Source: Clostridiaceae bacterium (GTDB taxonomy: Bacteria > Bacillota > Clostridia > Lachnospirales > Lachnospiraceae). From it: DNA of 61,651 bases. Below the pieces are notes generated by a model. That model saw nothing but the letters and a program-made list of their open reading frames with translations, did no database searches and was not told where the DNA came from. Below are positions 49,101 through 57,100 of the stretch, one piece after another. The translations under genes were made by a program, and so were the position numbers. The DNA lies in NCBI GenBank assembly GCA_910575795.1, contig CAJTGE010000021.1:1-61651 (forward strand). Direction: 5' to 3'. Position 1 is the stretch's first letter; each line of letters starts with the position of its first letter.

Positions 49101-49574
49101 CAGGTGAAAGCACTGGCGGCTAATGTCCCATCCTTTGTGATCGTGGACGGAAGATGGATCCAGGATGCCCAGGGGAGATGGGGTTTCGAAAAGGGGCGCC
49201 GTTATACCAATGAGTGGGCCGCAGTGTACAACCCGTATGCGGATGCCTCCAGAGGGCAGCCGGCCTATGACTGGTTCTGCTTCGACGGGGAAGGCTTTAT
49301 ACGAACCGGATGGTACACGGACGAAAACGGGAATACCTTCTTTTTACACAACGTTTCTGATGGTACCCTGGGCCACATGTATACCGGCTGGAACTGGATC
49401 GATGACAATGGGGATGGGGTATGCGAGTGCTATTACTTCGATACCCAGTCCAACGATAAGCCTGGCCGGCTTTATAAGAATACAATGGTTGAGGGCTACA
49501 GGGTTAACGAAAAAGGCCAGAGGATGCAGAACGGTAAAGTCGTAACAAAGACGATTGCTAGCGTCGGGAAATGA
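40107..49574 (+). CDS. Giant exported surface protein 2 (3155 aa)
   Basis: Start GTG or ATG-like at 40107 with AAAGGAG upstream; signal peptide at residues 8-35 (ending VPAFADE). Residues 100-190 are an Asp/Lys/Ala low-complexity repeat (DKADKTDKAD). Two copies of a module with YPEFGSAEF.AWL lie at about 245-465. Residues 470-950 are a parallel beta-helix-like region with GLUG-type repeats (AVGGIVGGYEGG). Residues 1030-2800 hold about ten bacterial Ig-like repeats, each closing with (D/E)xC.V.(I/V)N(L/F).Y. After a Gly/Ser/His linker (about 2810-2845), two tandem cell-wall-binding modules of about 150 aa (YTNEWAA..NPYADASRGQ, TGWYTDENG) end the protein. The related wall-binding part is N-terminal in giant protein 1. 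It is probably a filamentous adhesin held on the wall non-covalently. Confidence 0.8.
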   Translation: MRKNRAKLMKRYTVGIVSVATVLPGVAPAVPAFADEKDETVTIAEGEDAGTSENPEETAGKAEFEESEDGKNAGDEINEADKADGSGKAENPGKLDEPGDGESDKADKTDKADGTDKTNTADESDKADQMGEADKTDKADETGKTDEMDETDRTDKADETDEADEADKTDKADGADKKDEADKDNKEPDEDGKNGILEDAVLEDNGNPETSQPEEKEDTGAKPDADEKEKEKEELTDDMDLSSKVFADYPEFGSAEFVAWLSGASGDEIREWYDAAVLYLNADKATSSDAERADSKKDVLPFGTDEFWAWVYEDAAEMKDGEWLYDMDAILSWMVDAGYEDAMAFMDEFFLSTDTLANVADYPEFGSAEFFAWLETATEDQVRGWYEINKKASDNATEEQMASYALEFDSDEFWEWFTDNCATMIDEETGFYSYRYDVIYDWVCHVPFETAYPFLQFLKVNAQTATFAAAGRLWPNNYGSTGDLYSNGRGTKENPYIIDSVADLRLFAVTIAQNQSRYNNNDVYYLIENGTYDLNGSWIPVGGALNPGGNPTAFMGHLACGKNAVIENFGFKSNTAIGITPDIVNGVIDQTHVGFFAKLGAGSSVTGLRIQTDNNTIASSADYTGILAGEAVDSTIKECVVSGYVKSAYGYAGGLAGYAHSSNTSDANRGCVIENCIADEVAVWTDVAAPNGFCNGYSAVGGIVGYASNTSVLDTSVDTNSGSGNHIYGNAAYVGGVAGAIKNSNIINTYVESGQVGSTGSYAVGGIVGGYEGGQIKVGRFSGDVIAPASGYNYSACFVGAALRGHSFTYGETGDICYLFADTKSKADKGVFGGKPADVGGTFGTDAHIGYWHAGDKGYTLISGSIDRDSADGNYFYEELERGILACVKAAGSQSAADPNLDTLDHFTCDNSGNPIRGYLLTVATPIVDGREAANITAYVLGNNYRKPCTATSQAAFAKGDVVYLAFQDLEDTDAYYQMNSEAAQNPWYSYYNSDIFTVFEEDMAKAGVNKSGGYHFTMPASDTTVGAVYKKVSESVRINPERVVFEVTQIRTGTRERPTIEWRVTAYDADPDISASARVITDGAGNKWENRLIATQTQDGSLRVEPDAKFWMGSKVNGQVNSGYNLIWQFSNNATLADEAGNGLIYNLSAGYGNTAAPTASFMLNLTDPGTSAIAKQAHLLEEKQKNEGYKNSITTASPYWYHSIVTATAQVQDSTDQNNPPVGTLDATIKFNIIDQTQVAVNGVALSHNNITYDVVRTLSGDRKNPTVKYTVNGESNSTAGSVSDLIATFNPDYFTKDQVNWYITSTGLDENFEDIKNEEVQNVTDVDDGTINLSLSLNSYKNAYVNLKGVTDRSADGNITISAWAKDEDARYTTLLKKNPGDSHTYQKLVKVTAHDASRNSVTDTCLVTVNFRTEDQTEIMPTEVKINDDSHIYGYDIYYSFAGDVNSRITNRTITLAGGKHDILKDGKGQTLSATVKSNGEMYDKNDPSYNPYDDGVVWSITNPKAAEGSLLDVNDILRINPDTGEITIRGYSDTDNKADLGYSPWVWDLINNRKLNGITVPVRIYATSTRDANVFDYKDINITFRASTASSEQQDGMVFDIVETKTTAKTVDGTDIVENSVWTGNLPQEFEMTLSGSGDGAPIPKIYDENGKELGGMNRILNLSDTIQDGETRQTKAKLNVNTDADWFTAIRNGCGDDNHGTATFTIKGTSENSTSEVMIPVTINYRYEGLDLTAKTIDSLPQGYEATPETITEETPEETYDVSKGSVKDRNINLKVVVTQGSKTSNVEATKKWSYGIVKLDNTHYSENGAAVNTGAYTLAGDLARYAKVDSKGYLTPIKGNWEDLIGRNETTGQVDGVVTCYKEEAGKLRVADSYKVTIDFRYDMAYLDQHEKTFDIVYTDNSFTVDTAGSWSGEDPFKLTAHFTDESGVSVSPDFTFDSDLVNVDADGNVTVNKETWIKEIIDGAKEYGSGTFSGSRKAVITANGKNGTKDTCVVTINFRYDQVRLNSNQENFTVIRTQSSRTNNPSHVWSELKDGVVSEIRPRQLDASMHLQDGKPTIPYWSSDNTEYVTVNDAGVISPAVDQAWQQAVIDNGSYQDSRIGTIHVTDSENTVKDSCNVNINYIYEDIELARNEATLNVTLRATGMRDDATYVVEGYELDNPAVLHSYDPDETGVKYSVDGAGSAFLEVDKNGRISLTLPKDSEGSLLSGQAFKDSASKFIQDAMTHPYTPDGRWVSTSTAVITAQSEDGRMADQCNVRVNLIYEDMQMAEKEQTLDVKIRALNRQQQTYDISRFDGKVDFDIHSQDPDDTVAFTSSDPIVTIKDDGTYALVVPGKAETNWTGENFLSKRNEFVKAAMAEPGVTQSRDVILTAETKYSHMKDTVTLHVNLTYEEVSLDRSEAAMAITMKAAGNAESPDYSFSGDTSLNLKSVINSIDLNNTDVTYESDNPDILTVDKYGNVALTTPRYSDYDRFMKEVNEGGDKFEFIREAMRFPYEKDKSDSIRTRDVRITVRDSSGQEDECTVHVNLIYENLVMRNKEVTIKLRLRAKNLYRREFEIIGEPVSVAPDINSPNYTKAVYTSSDDRLLTVDKNGMAFITLPSSMSGDAFMNGIHDFLKDAMLHPYDKKNPYICTARATATAATEDGTMLDTCTVKFELIYENTDLVDAAKTMDVTVTATGSRSNPAYTVAGNKATLATLLHNTQTDEHGPVYTSGDPSVLSVDKNGQVTVVLPGNASGSAFTNKANAFLKEALQHPYTAANPYIASRTVMIRATNGEGDLADECPVKINLRFVDKTTAYSGGSSSGGGSHSGGGGGGSHSSSGGGGSSSSKGVGPGGTVSKTTSGMPSYVLKGGTWVQDAQGKWLYINGRTYTNEWAAVHNPYADASRGQAEYDWFHFSIDSFMNTGWYTDENGDTFFLHNVSDGTLGHMYTGWNWIDDNGDGIYEYYYFEPESNGRRGRLYKDTDIGGYMVNSKGQWVDSNGNTVTCTADQVKALAANVPSFVIVDGRWIQDAQGRWGFEKGRRYTNEWAAVYNPYADASRGQPAYDWFCFDGEGFIRTGWYTDENGNTFFLHNVSDGTLGHMYTGWNWIDDNGDGVCECYYFDTQSNDKPGRLYKNTMVEGYRVNEKGQRMQNGKVVTKTIASVGK

Positions 49575-49619
49575 TAGTTTTTCCCTGTCCCCTGCTCAGG
49601 CGGGGGATGGGAATGGATG

Positions 49620-49649
49620 CGGGAGGCGATGAACCTCCCGTGTTTTTTT
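49620..49649 (+). terminator. Rho-independent terminator
   Basis: CGGGAGG (49620-49626) pairs with CCTCCCG (49634-49640), then TGTTTTTTT. Confidence 0.92.
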
Positions 49650-49669
49650 GTAGAAATACTGTGGTAGCC

Positions 49670-49698
49670 TTGTGCGATACTGGGAAAAGTGCTATAAT
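49670..49698 (+). promoter_or_regulatory. Sigma-A-like promoter of nuclease 3
   Basis: TTGTGC, a 17-bp spacer and TATAAT, around 49670-49698. CCATACTTTCC at 49727-49737 lies downstream. Confidence 0.6.
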
Positions 49699-49819
49699 AA
49701 TTGTAGGATTAGGGCGGTTTCCATCGCCATACTTTCCTTGAGAACACACAAGAAACTGAGGCATATTCAGGGAGATTCCTTGTGTGGATCAAATATTAAA
49801 ACATAAGGAGGAAAAGGCA

Positions 49820-50833
49820 ATGGATGTAATGGAAGCAGTAATCCTAAGTACGCCTGACAAAAAAGCGAAGTATGATGCCGTATTAAAGCAGCTGATAGCA
49901 AACAAACAGATCCTTGCCAGGATCATGAAAAGGTTTGTGCTGGAATTCGAGAACTGCAGCCTCAAAGACATTGAAGAGAAGTATATCCTGTCAGGAGAAA
50001 TTTCAGTTTCTAAGGTCGGTGTACAGAAAAATACGACAAACCAAATGGTGGAGAGTATTGGGACAGAGGACAAGAGCAATAACGAGGGTAATATCACCTA
50101 TGATATTATGTTCATGGCTGAATATCCAGGAGAACAGGGGAAACTGATTAAACTTTACATCAACCTGGAAATTCAAAACAAGTACCATCCCGGGTATCCG
50201 CTGGAGAAAAGGGGTATATTTTATGCTTCCAGGCGGCTGTGTTCCCAGTTGCTAAAGATCGACAAAAATACTGATTACGGCCAGCTCCTGAAAGTGTACA
50301 GTATATGGCTGTGCATGGGGGATGATGTGTCAGATGAAAATGCTGAAACTGTCACCAGTTACGGATTCGAGAAAAAGGATGTGATAGGAAAGGTAAACGT
50401 GCCACGGGAAAACTATGACCTGATGGACATAATCATAATCCGTATTAATGACGAAGCCGAGATAGAAGACGAAACACTGCGTCTTCTGCAGACGCTGTGC
50501 AGTAACAGGTTGGAGAAACGGGAAAAGATTGAAAAAATCAAACAATTTGGGATTTGTTCAAACGAAATGGAAGGAGGAATCGATGAAATGTGCAATTTGA
50601 GCGAATCGATTTTTCGAGGTGGCAGACAAGAAGGTAGACAAGAAGGAACGATACTGGCGAATATCCGTATAATATGTAATATGAAAAAAGACGGTATGCC
50701 ATCCAGTAATATCGCGAAATATGTAGAAACAGAAAATGTAGATGCCATCATCAATGCAGCAGAAGGAAATTTTTCCACCGATGACGCAAATATCGCACAG
50801 ATTTATAGAAAATTGTGCGATGCAAACGCCTAA
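49820..50833 (+). CDS. PD-(D/E)XK nuclease-family transposase (Rpn-like) 3
   Basis: This is a 337-aa protein. ATG 49820 is chosen over an in-frame GTG at 49784 because AAGGAGG lies 8 nt before it. The core TYDIMFMAEYPGE...INLEIQNKY (residues about 88-120) fits the D...(D/E)xK-type nuclease, with Gln-Asn at the lysine position. GRQEGRQEG near residue 275, encoded by a short tandem repeat, is the family's typical Gly/Glu-rich hinge before a helical tail. It is only distantly related to the two copies at 16529 and 18866, and does not share their leader. Confidence 0.75.
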   Translation: MDVMEAVILSTPDKKAKYDAVLKQLIANKQILARIMKRFVLEFENCSLKDIEEKYILSGEISVSKVGVQKNTTNQMVESIGTEDKSNNEGNITYDIMFMAEYPGEQGKLIKLYINLEIQNKYHPGYPLEKRGIFYASRRLCSQLLKIDKNTDYGQLLKVYSIWLCMGDDVSDENAETVTSYGFEKKDVIGKVNVPRENYDLMDIIIIRINDEAEIEDETLRLLQTLCSNRLEKREKIEKIKQFGICSNEMEGGIDEMCNLSESIFRGGRQEGRQEGTILANIRIICNMKKDGMPSSNIAKYVETENVDAIINAAEGNFSTDDANIAQIYRKLCDANA

Positions 50834-50849
50834 AACAAATATTTCCCCG

Positions 50850-50886
50850 AAGAAAGAGACTTCCGCAAGGAGGTTTCTTTTTTTTG
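50850..50886 (+). terminator. Rho-independent terminator
   Basis: A CTTCC-GCAA-GGAGG core stem extended by AGAAA/TTTCT, followed by eight T residues. Confidence 0.85.
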
Positions 50887-50897
50887 CCTAAAAATAC

Positions 50898-51194
50898 TAT
50901 CCGCAGAACTATACCGATATCAGACAATTCGATGGCGCGACACAACCCAGGCCATTTTTCTGCGGATAACATTTTTAAGGTATTTTTTCAGTTTCCTCAA
51001 AATAAGCTGGCAGAAAGCAGGAAATACATTCCGTAAATACCTGAAATCCTCATAAAATGCCTGCCTGCTAATTCTGCCCGGTTTCGGTCCCCCATATCCA
51101 GCCACAAAAATATTTTTTCTGTTTGTTCATAATTTTGACACAAAAACCCCCGGCATCTCCCATACTTTACAAAGAAAAACAGGAGGGAGAGCTT
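50898..51194 (+). promoter_or_regulatory. Upstream region of giant protein 3
   Basis: TATCCGCAGA (50898-50907) and its perfect inverse TCTGCGGATA (50959-50968) lie 61 bp apart. TTGACA (51135-51140) and CCCCCGGCATCTCCCATACTTT (CATACT at 51161-51166) follow, 20 bp apart, too far for a normal sigma-A promoter. AGGAGG (51181-51186) serves the start. No gene is seen in the gap. Confidence 0.5.
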
Positions 51195-54100
51195 ATGCTA
51201 AGAAAAAGAAATGATTATCCAAAAGCAAAAAGCCGAAGCAGTGGAAATCGGCGCGGCAGACGCGGAGTCAGCTTCTTTCTTGCGGGCTTAATGGCATTTT
51301 CTGCCGTAGCCCCAGGACTAAGCAGTGTATACAGCATGTACAGTGTTTATGGCGTCACGCCGGATAAACCGGTGAATGGCGATGGAAGCATCCCCAACGG
51401 CAACAAGCCGCAGGATACCATTAACACCGAAGAAGTGTATATCAACGATACACCGATCCGGCTGCAGGTGTCCAAGGTCAAGACAGCCAAAGGGGATCAT
51501 GAAGGCTTAAACCCGAAGACCGTGGAAGCCACACTGGCTGACACTATCACCTACAAGGTGTCCGGGCGTATCGAAGGCGCGGAGCATGACCTGATGGACC
51601 GGTACGGCAAGGACCAGATCGAGCTTGCCTACAGCCCCAGCGGGACATACCTGGGCTACGGCTGGCTTAAAGGCACACTTGAGTACCTGTCGCAGCGGAA
51701 ACTGCAGAATGTGGACGAAGAGATCGACATCAAGTATAACCAGCTCGGTATCTTCGAAGGCTATGCCTATGTCACAAAAAGATTAGAGACCGCTGATGAC
51801 GTAAACCGTTATGTTGCAGGCGCTACCATGACCCTGTATGACGCAGTTGAGATCTTCTACGACCCGTCTGCAGAGTACGACATGGATGACAAATGGTCCG
51901 GTGTCACCGTTGTGCGTGAGCCCGGGTCAAACAACGTCCAGATGGTCTATGTGAACAAAGGCCATGCCGGGAACCGGATCGAATATGTCCTGCAGGAAGA
52001 GGATGAGTCCAAGATCGAGATTGACGGCACCGGGACAGTAGTGAATGACAACTACAACTATCAGGACGCCATCAATGATGAAGGCGGCGGTGTCTGGATC
52101 GCCAAGAGCATCCAGAGGGAAGACACCCCGATCCTGTTCTACAGCTTCGATAACCTGCATGTCACGACCAATGACGAATATGTAGCGAACGGGGCAGAGA
52201 ACCGGAAGAAGGTTGATGAGGTGTTCGGATCCCAGCGTTATAATAAGGAGGATTCCCTGTACGGGTTTGACAAGGAAGGCAATGTCATCAACGCCGACCA
52301 GTATGACAACCGGGATTTTTCCATTTATGCGTTCGAGGATGGGGAGACCAAGCCGGTCTTTGAATTCACCGGAAGCAACTTCCGCAATATCCATTATTCC
52401 CAGAATGACAAGAAGTTCCGGTTTTATGATGAAGACCGGAATGAGGATAAGGAAATGCGGATGTACCATCTGGACGAGGATGGGAACCGTGACGCCATGG
52501 TGGATCCGGCTACGGGTATCGCATACCTGGCCGAGCACATCAAGCCGCTGGAGAACGAGGATTCCCATGACAATTCCCATTTCCCGAACGATGACTTCAT
52601 CTCCGACAATGACATCAAAGTCTTTGTATGGCCGGTGAACACGTTCTATGACGGCACGGGCAATGCGGATGATAACACCAAGGGAAGCCATTACTTCCAG
52701 AAGATTATCACCACAAGGCCCGCTACCATCAACGCCGACACGCCGGAAGAATATGTGTTCGGCACGCTGGCAGACGGGAAGTTTGAGAACAGCTTAAACC
52801 CGGTCCTTGACCAGTACGGCCATCCGGTTTATAACCGCGTATCCAAGGATACGTATGTGAAAGGTTTTGACCGGTATGACTATGACGGCGAGGAATATTT
52901 AGGTTACACCTATGAGGACGGGCTGGACGTATGGAATGAGAACGCCTACGTGATCAACGACCATTATCATCTGTATAATACGGATGAGGATGACCCGTTC
53001 AACCAGGAAACCCATTACCAGTATACGGATAAACAGCCGATTAAGGTTACGGTCGATGTGGACAACAATTTCGTGGTAAACGGAAGCAGCACCGTACCGG
53101 TTCCTTCCCGGGAGGGTTATGTATTTGCCGGATGGCTCTTAGAGCCGGACCAGCTGACAGACCAGTGTACGGTTAAGGCTTACTGGAGAAACGGGAACAA
53201 CTCCATGCCGCCGGAGGAAGAGGCAATGTGGTATTCCTCCAGGGCAGCCGAAGGCCAGATAAAGACCATGACGGTTACTTTTGACGCTAACGGCGGCGCA
53301 TTCCGCGCAGGGCAGGGAGATATCCACTCTACGGATTTCCCGCTTTACCGGAGGCTGGGTGATGCCTATATCATCAACAACACCTGGGTTACCGGCGAGA
53401 ATACGCCTAACGACCCGTTTGATACAACCCTGATCGATACCGTTGACAATACAGCAGCCGGGAAGAACACGATTTCCCATGACGGCCTTACGGGGAATGA
53501 TGTTTATTCCTCATCTACCCATTCCGGTGGGCAGGCTGATATGCTGAAACGCCTCCCAAGGTCCCTTTACATCATGGAGGAGCTGGAAGCTCCTGCCGGA
53601 TACGTGAAGGGGATGCCTGTACCGATCACCATGAATGAGATGGATAACGTACAGCAGGCAGAGATGGTTGATCATACGATCAAGGTAGAGATTGTAAAAA
53701 CAGACGCGACTGGCGATTATTATAAAAAGATACGCAGGAACGGCGAGCTGGTGATGAGCGCAGGAGGCGAGCCTGTGACCAAGATCGAGCCCAAGGGCGC
53801 TTACAGCTACCGCCATGTCAAAGGCGCGACCCTTTCCATGAAGGGAGAGGACAGCGTGACGAAAAAGGCGTTCAGCGACTGGGTGTCCATCACTTCCTGC
53901 GCGGATTTCGTGAAGAAGAACAGCGGCGGAACCTGGTATATCGAGTTTGATACCACAAAACCCCTGTTCCTGGAAGGGATCCCTGCAGGCACCTATACTA
54001 TCAGCGAGGTCAAGACCCCTGGCGGGTTCGTGACCATGGCGCCCCAGACCATCACGGTAGGGGAGTATGAAGGCGTACAACTGTTCACCATGGCTGATGA

Positions 54101-57100
54101 CCATATTAAAGTAGAGATTGAGAAATACTGGACAGATGAGGACGGCACCAGGAAGCTGCTGGATAACGCAAACCCGGCAAAGCTAGGTCTTTACGATGCA
54201 GACGGCATCCTTGTTGGCTCCTGGTATACCAATGACGCAAGCGATTATACCAGCGGCGGGGAATCCAAAGAGAAAGCCCCGGAGGGTAACCTGTTTACCC
54301 GCGCATGGAAGAGCCTTACCAGCGTTTTTGGCGGCAGGGCCGCATCGGATGATACCGATTACACCGCTTTCACCACTCGTTTCCAGTCCATCTACAACGA
54401 TGGCCACACGGATATGGACCAGATTTCCTGGAACGTGAAGCGGACAGCCACATTAAAGGCAGGCTCCAAGGAGGGCGCCGAGGTATGGACGATCTCTGAC
54501 GGGACAGAAGTGGCCGTGACCGGAGGCATCGTGTCCGGGGACGCACCGGAAGGATTTGAAACTGCTTACGCAGCGAAGGAAGACGGCGCTGACAGCTTTG
54601 AGTATGCGGAAGTAATGTCTGCTGTTAAAGATAAGGCAGCTACCACCAGTATCGGTGACCAGTACTGGAACGTAAGCAACGGGACAGTGATCCACATCTG
54701 CGCATCCGTAGATGATGACTCCAGTTCCGCTGGATACCAGTCCTATATCATGGACTACCAATTCGAGTATGAGAAACTGGCCGGGAAATATGACGGCGCG
54801 GTGACATACCTGACGGTTGACAGCACACGGAGGTTTGACTATCTGCCGAAAGGCACTTATAAAGTCCGCGAGCTGGAAGCGCCGGAAGGGTTCGCAATTA
54901 CCGGAGAGAAGGAGATCAAGGTGGAGGAAACCGGTGATATCCAGATCTTCGATATTGAGAACAAGAAGAAAGAAATGAAGATTACCAAGTACACGGTGGA
55001 CGGGAATGGGAAATATTTCGCCGGGTACTACGATAATGAGATCCATTACACCGCTGACAGGACGAAAGCAGCTGTTGTGGCGGGAGTAAACCTGGAACTG
55101 TACCGGAGTGAGGCACAGATCGCCAACCCGGCTGTTTCCTTTAAAGACGGGAAAACCCCGGCTGGGGCAGTGCTTGTGGACAGCTGGACAACCGGCAATG
55201 ACGGCAGCTACACCCAGTACGAATATGACCGGGAACTGATTACCCAGGAAATGATCGGCCAGTTAAAGCCGCATACCATCAAGGATGTGAAGGACGGCTG
55301 GTATTACCTGGTAGAGCGGGAAGGCATGAGCTACATGTTAGACGCGCCCCCCGCTGAGTTCCATGTAACACAGGAAACGACAGACAGTGAGCTGACAGGT
55401 TATGCTATGATCAACCGTCCGGCGCCCCTGGCAGTACGGGTGAACAAGACGGATGAGAATAACGCCCCTCTGGCCAATGCGGTATTCGAACTCACCAACA
55501 AGGATACCGGAGCTGTGATCGGAACACTCATCACAGATGAAAACGGGGAAGCGTCCATGAATGTGGCAGATACCGGAAGGTTCGGGCAGGATGGCAAGCT
55601 CATCCCGTACACCTTCATCCTGCGGGAGACCGCGGCACCGTCCGGGTATATGCTCAATGCCGAACAGCATGAGTTCACCCTGACCGAACAGAATGACGGT
55701 TACACCTGCAGCATGTTCAACAACAGCGACAGCAGCCTCCGCGGCGGCATCCTGTATGTGAAAAACAGGAAGTCTGAACTGTCCATCTCCAAGAAGGACC
55801 TTTATTCCAATAATATCGTCTCAGGCACAGTCCTGGAGATTACAAAAGCGGAATATACAGACGGGAAATGGCACTCTGACGGCAATAAGCGGAGTGAGTG
55901 GACATGGACCGTGGCGGAAGGAATGGATGAGTTTGGCATAAAGGGAATCACGCCGGATACCACATATGTCCTGCATGAGTCCAAAGTACCAAGCGGATAT
56001 ACTGCGCAGGGTGACGTGTTCTTCCATATCAATAAGGACGGCCTTGGCATCGACAAGATCTGGACTGATCCGGAAGAAACCCGGTTCCTTTCCTTTGATG
56101 TAGATGCGGCTGGCGAAGTGGAAGCCATGCACACCAGCACACGCACCATAGCCGGAACCAAGGCAGTCATCACGGACCTTGACAGCGGACAGTCCTTTGA
56201 ACGGGGCGTGGAAAAGAACGGCAGGATCCTCCTTACCGCACAGGATGTGGTGGAAGGGCACCGTTACAGCGTGCGCACCTATGTCACCATGTCTGACGCA
56301 AGCGTACATGCAGTGGATTCCATCACATTTGTGGCGGAGCTGGTGGACAATGAGATTGTGGTATGGGGCCAGTACGCATCTGATCCCAGAGTTACCATCA
56401 CAGACAGCGATGGCAACACAATCTATGAGATCGCAGCGGACGGCACGGATACGGTTATCTTAAATCCTGAGACCGGGCATGCGGATACCCTGACAGTAGC
56501 GGATGTCAGCCAGGCAGGAAAGAACCGTTCCGGCGTAAAGGCAGGCGATGTCATCACCTACCAGGTAGATTACCAGGGCAAGGGGAAACGGATCGCTGTT
56601 TACCCGGGCCTGGGCCTTACCATCACCCGGACAGAGCCAGGGGCGCTCCCGGCAGGCGACGGCTCCTATATCTACGAGACGACGGCAGAGACCGGGACAC
56701 TGACCATTACGGCAAACGTGAACAGTGACGCGCTGACGGACGTATCGCTGAAAGTGGTAAGCGGCAACTCCCAGCTTACTTATTTAAACCCCGTAGTGAC
56801 AACCGGCAACACCGGATTTTATGCAGGGAATGACTCCCTTGTTATCTCCAATGCCGTAGCAGGCACCGATCCGGAGAACGGGACAGCAGAATTCTCCTAT
56901 ACCGTAACCCTTACGGATGCGGATGGGAACGCACTGTCCGGTTCCTATGATTACCGGACCAGGCTGTACTCCGGCACGCTGGACGCATTCGGGGAACAGA
57001 AAGCATTCACCATGGTACTGACCGGGGATGACTACCTTGTGATCAACGGCCTTCCGGCAGATACCAGATATAAGATCACCGCTGGCACGAAAGTGTCTGA

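Noticed and set aside
49784..49819. Upstream GTG start for nuclease 3
   Set aside because: The AAGGAGG site lies between this GTG and ATG 49820, so the later start is used.
22601..50968. TATCCGCAGA sites as a replication origin (DnaA boxes)
   Set aside because: They are one base off the consensus and spread over about 28 kb at operon leaders, with no cluster and no AT-rich unwinding region. A regulatory role fits better, though single sites could still bind DnaA.
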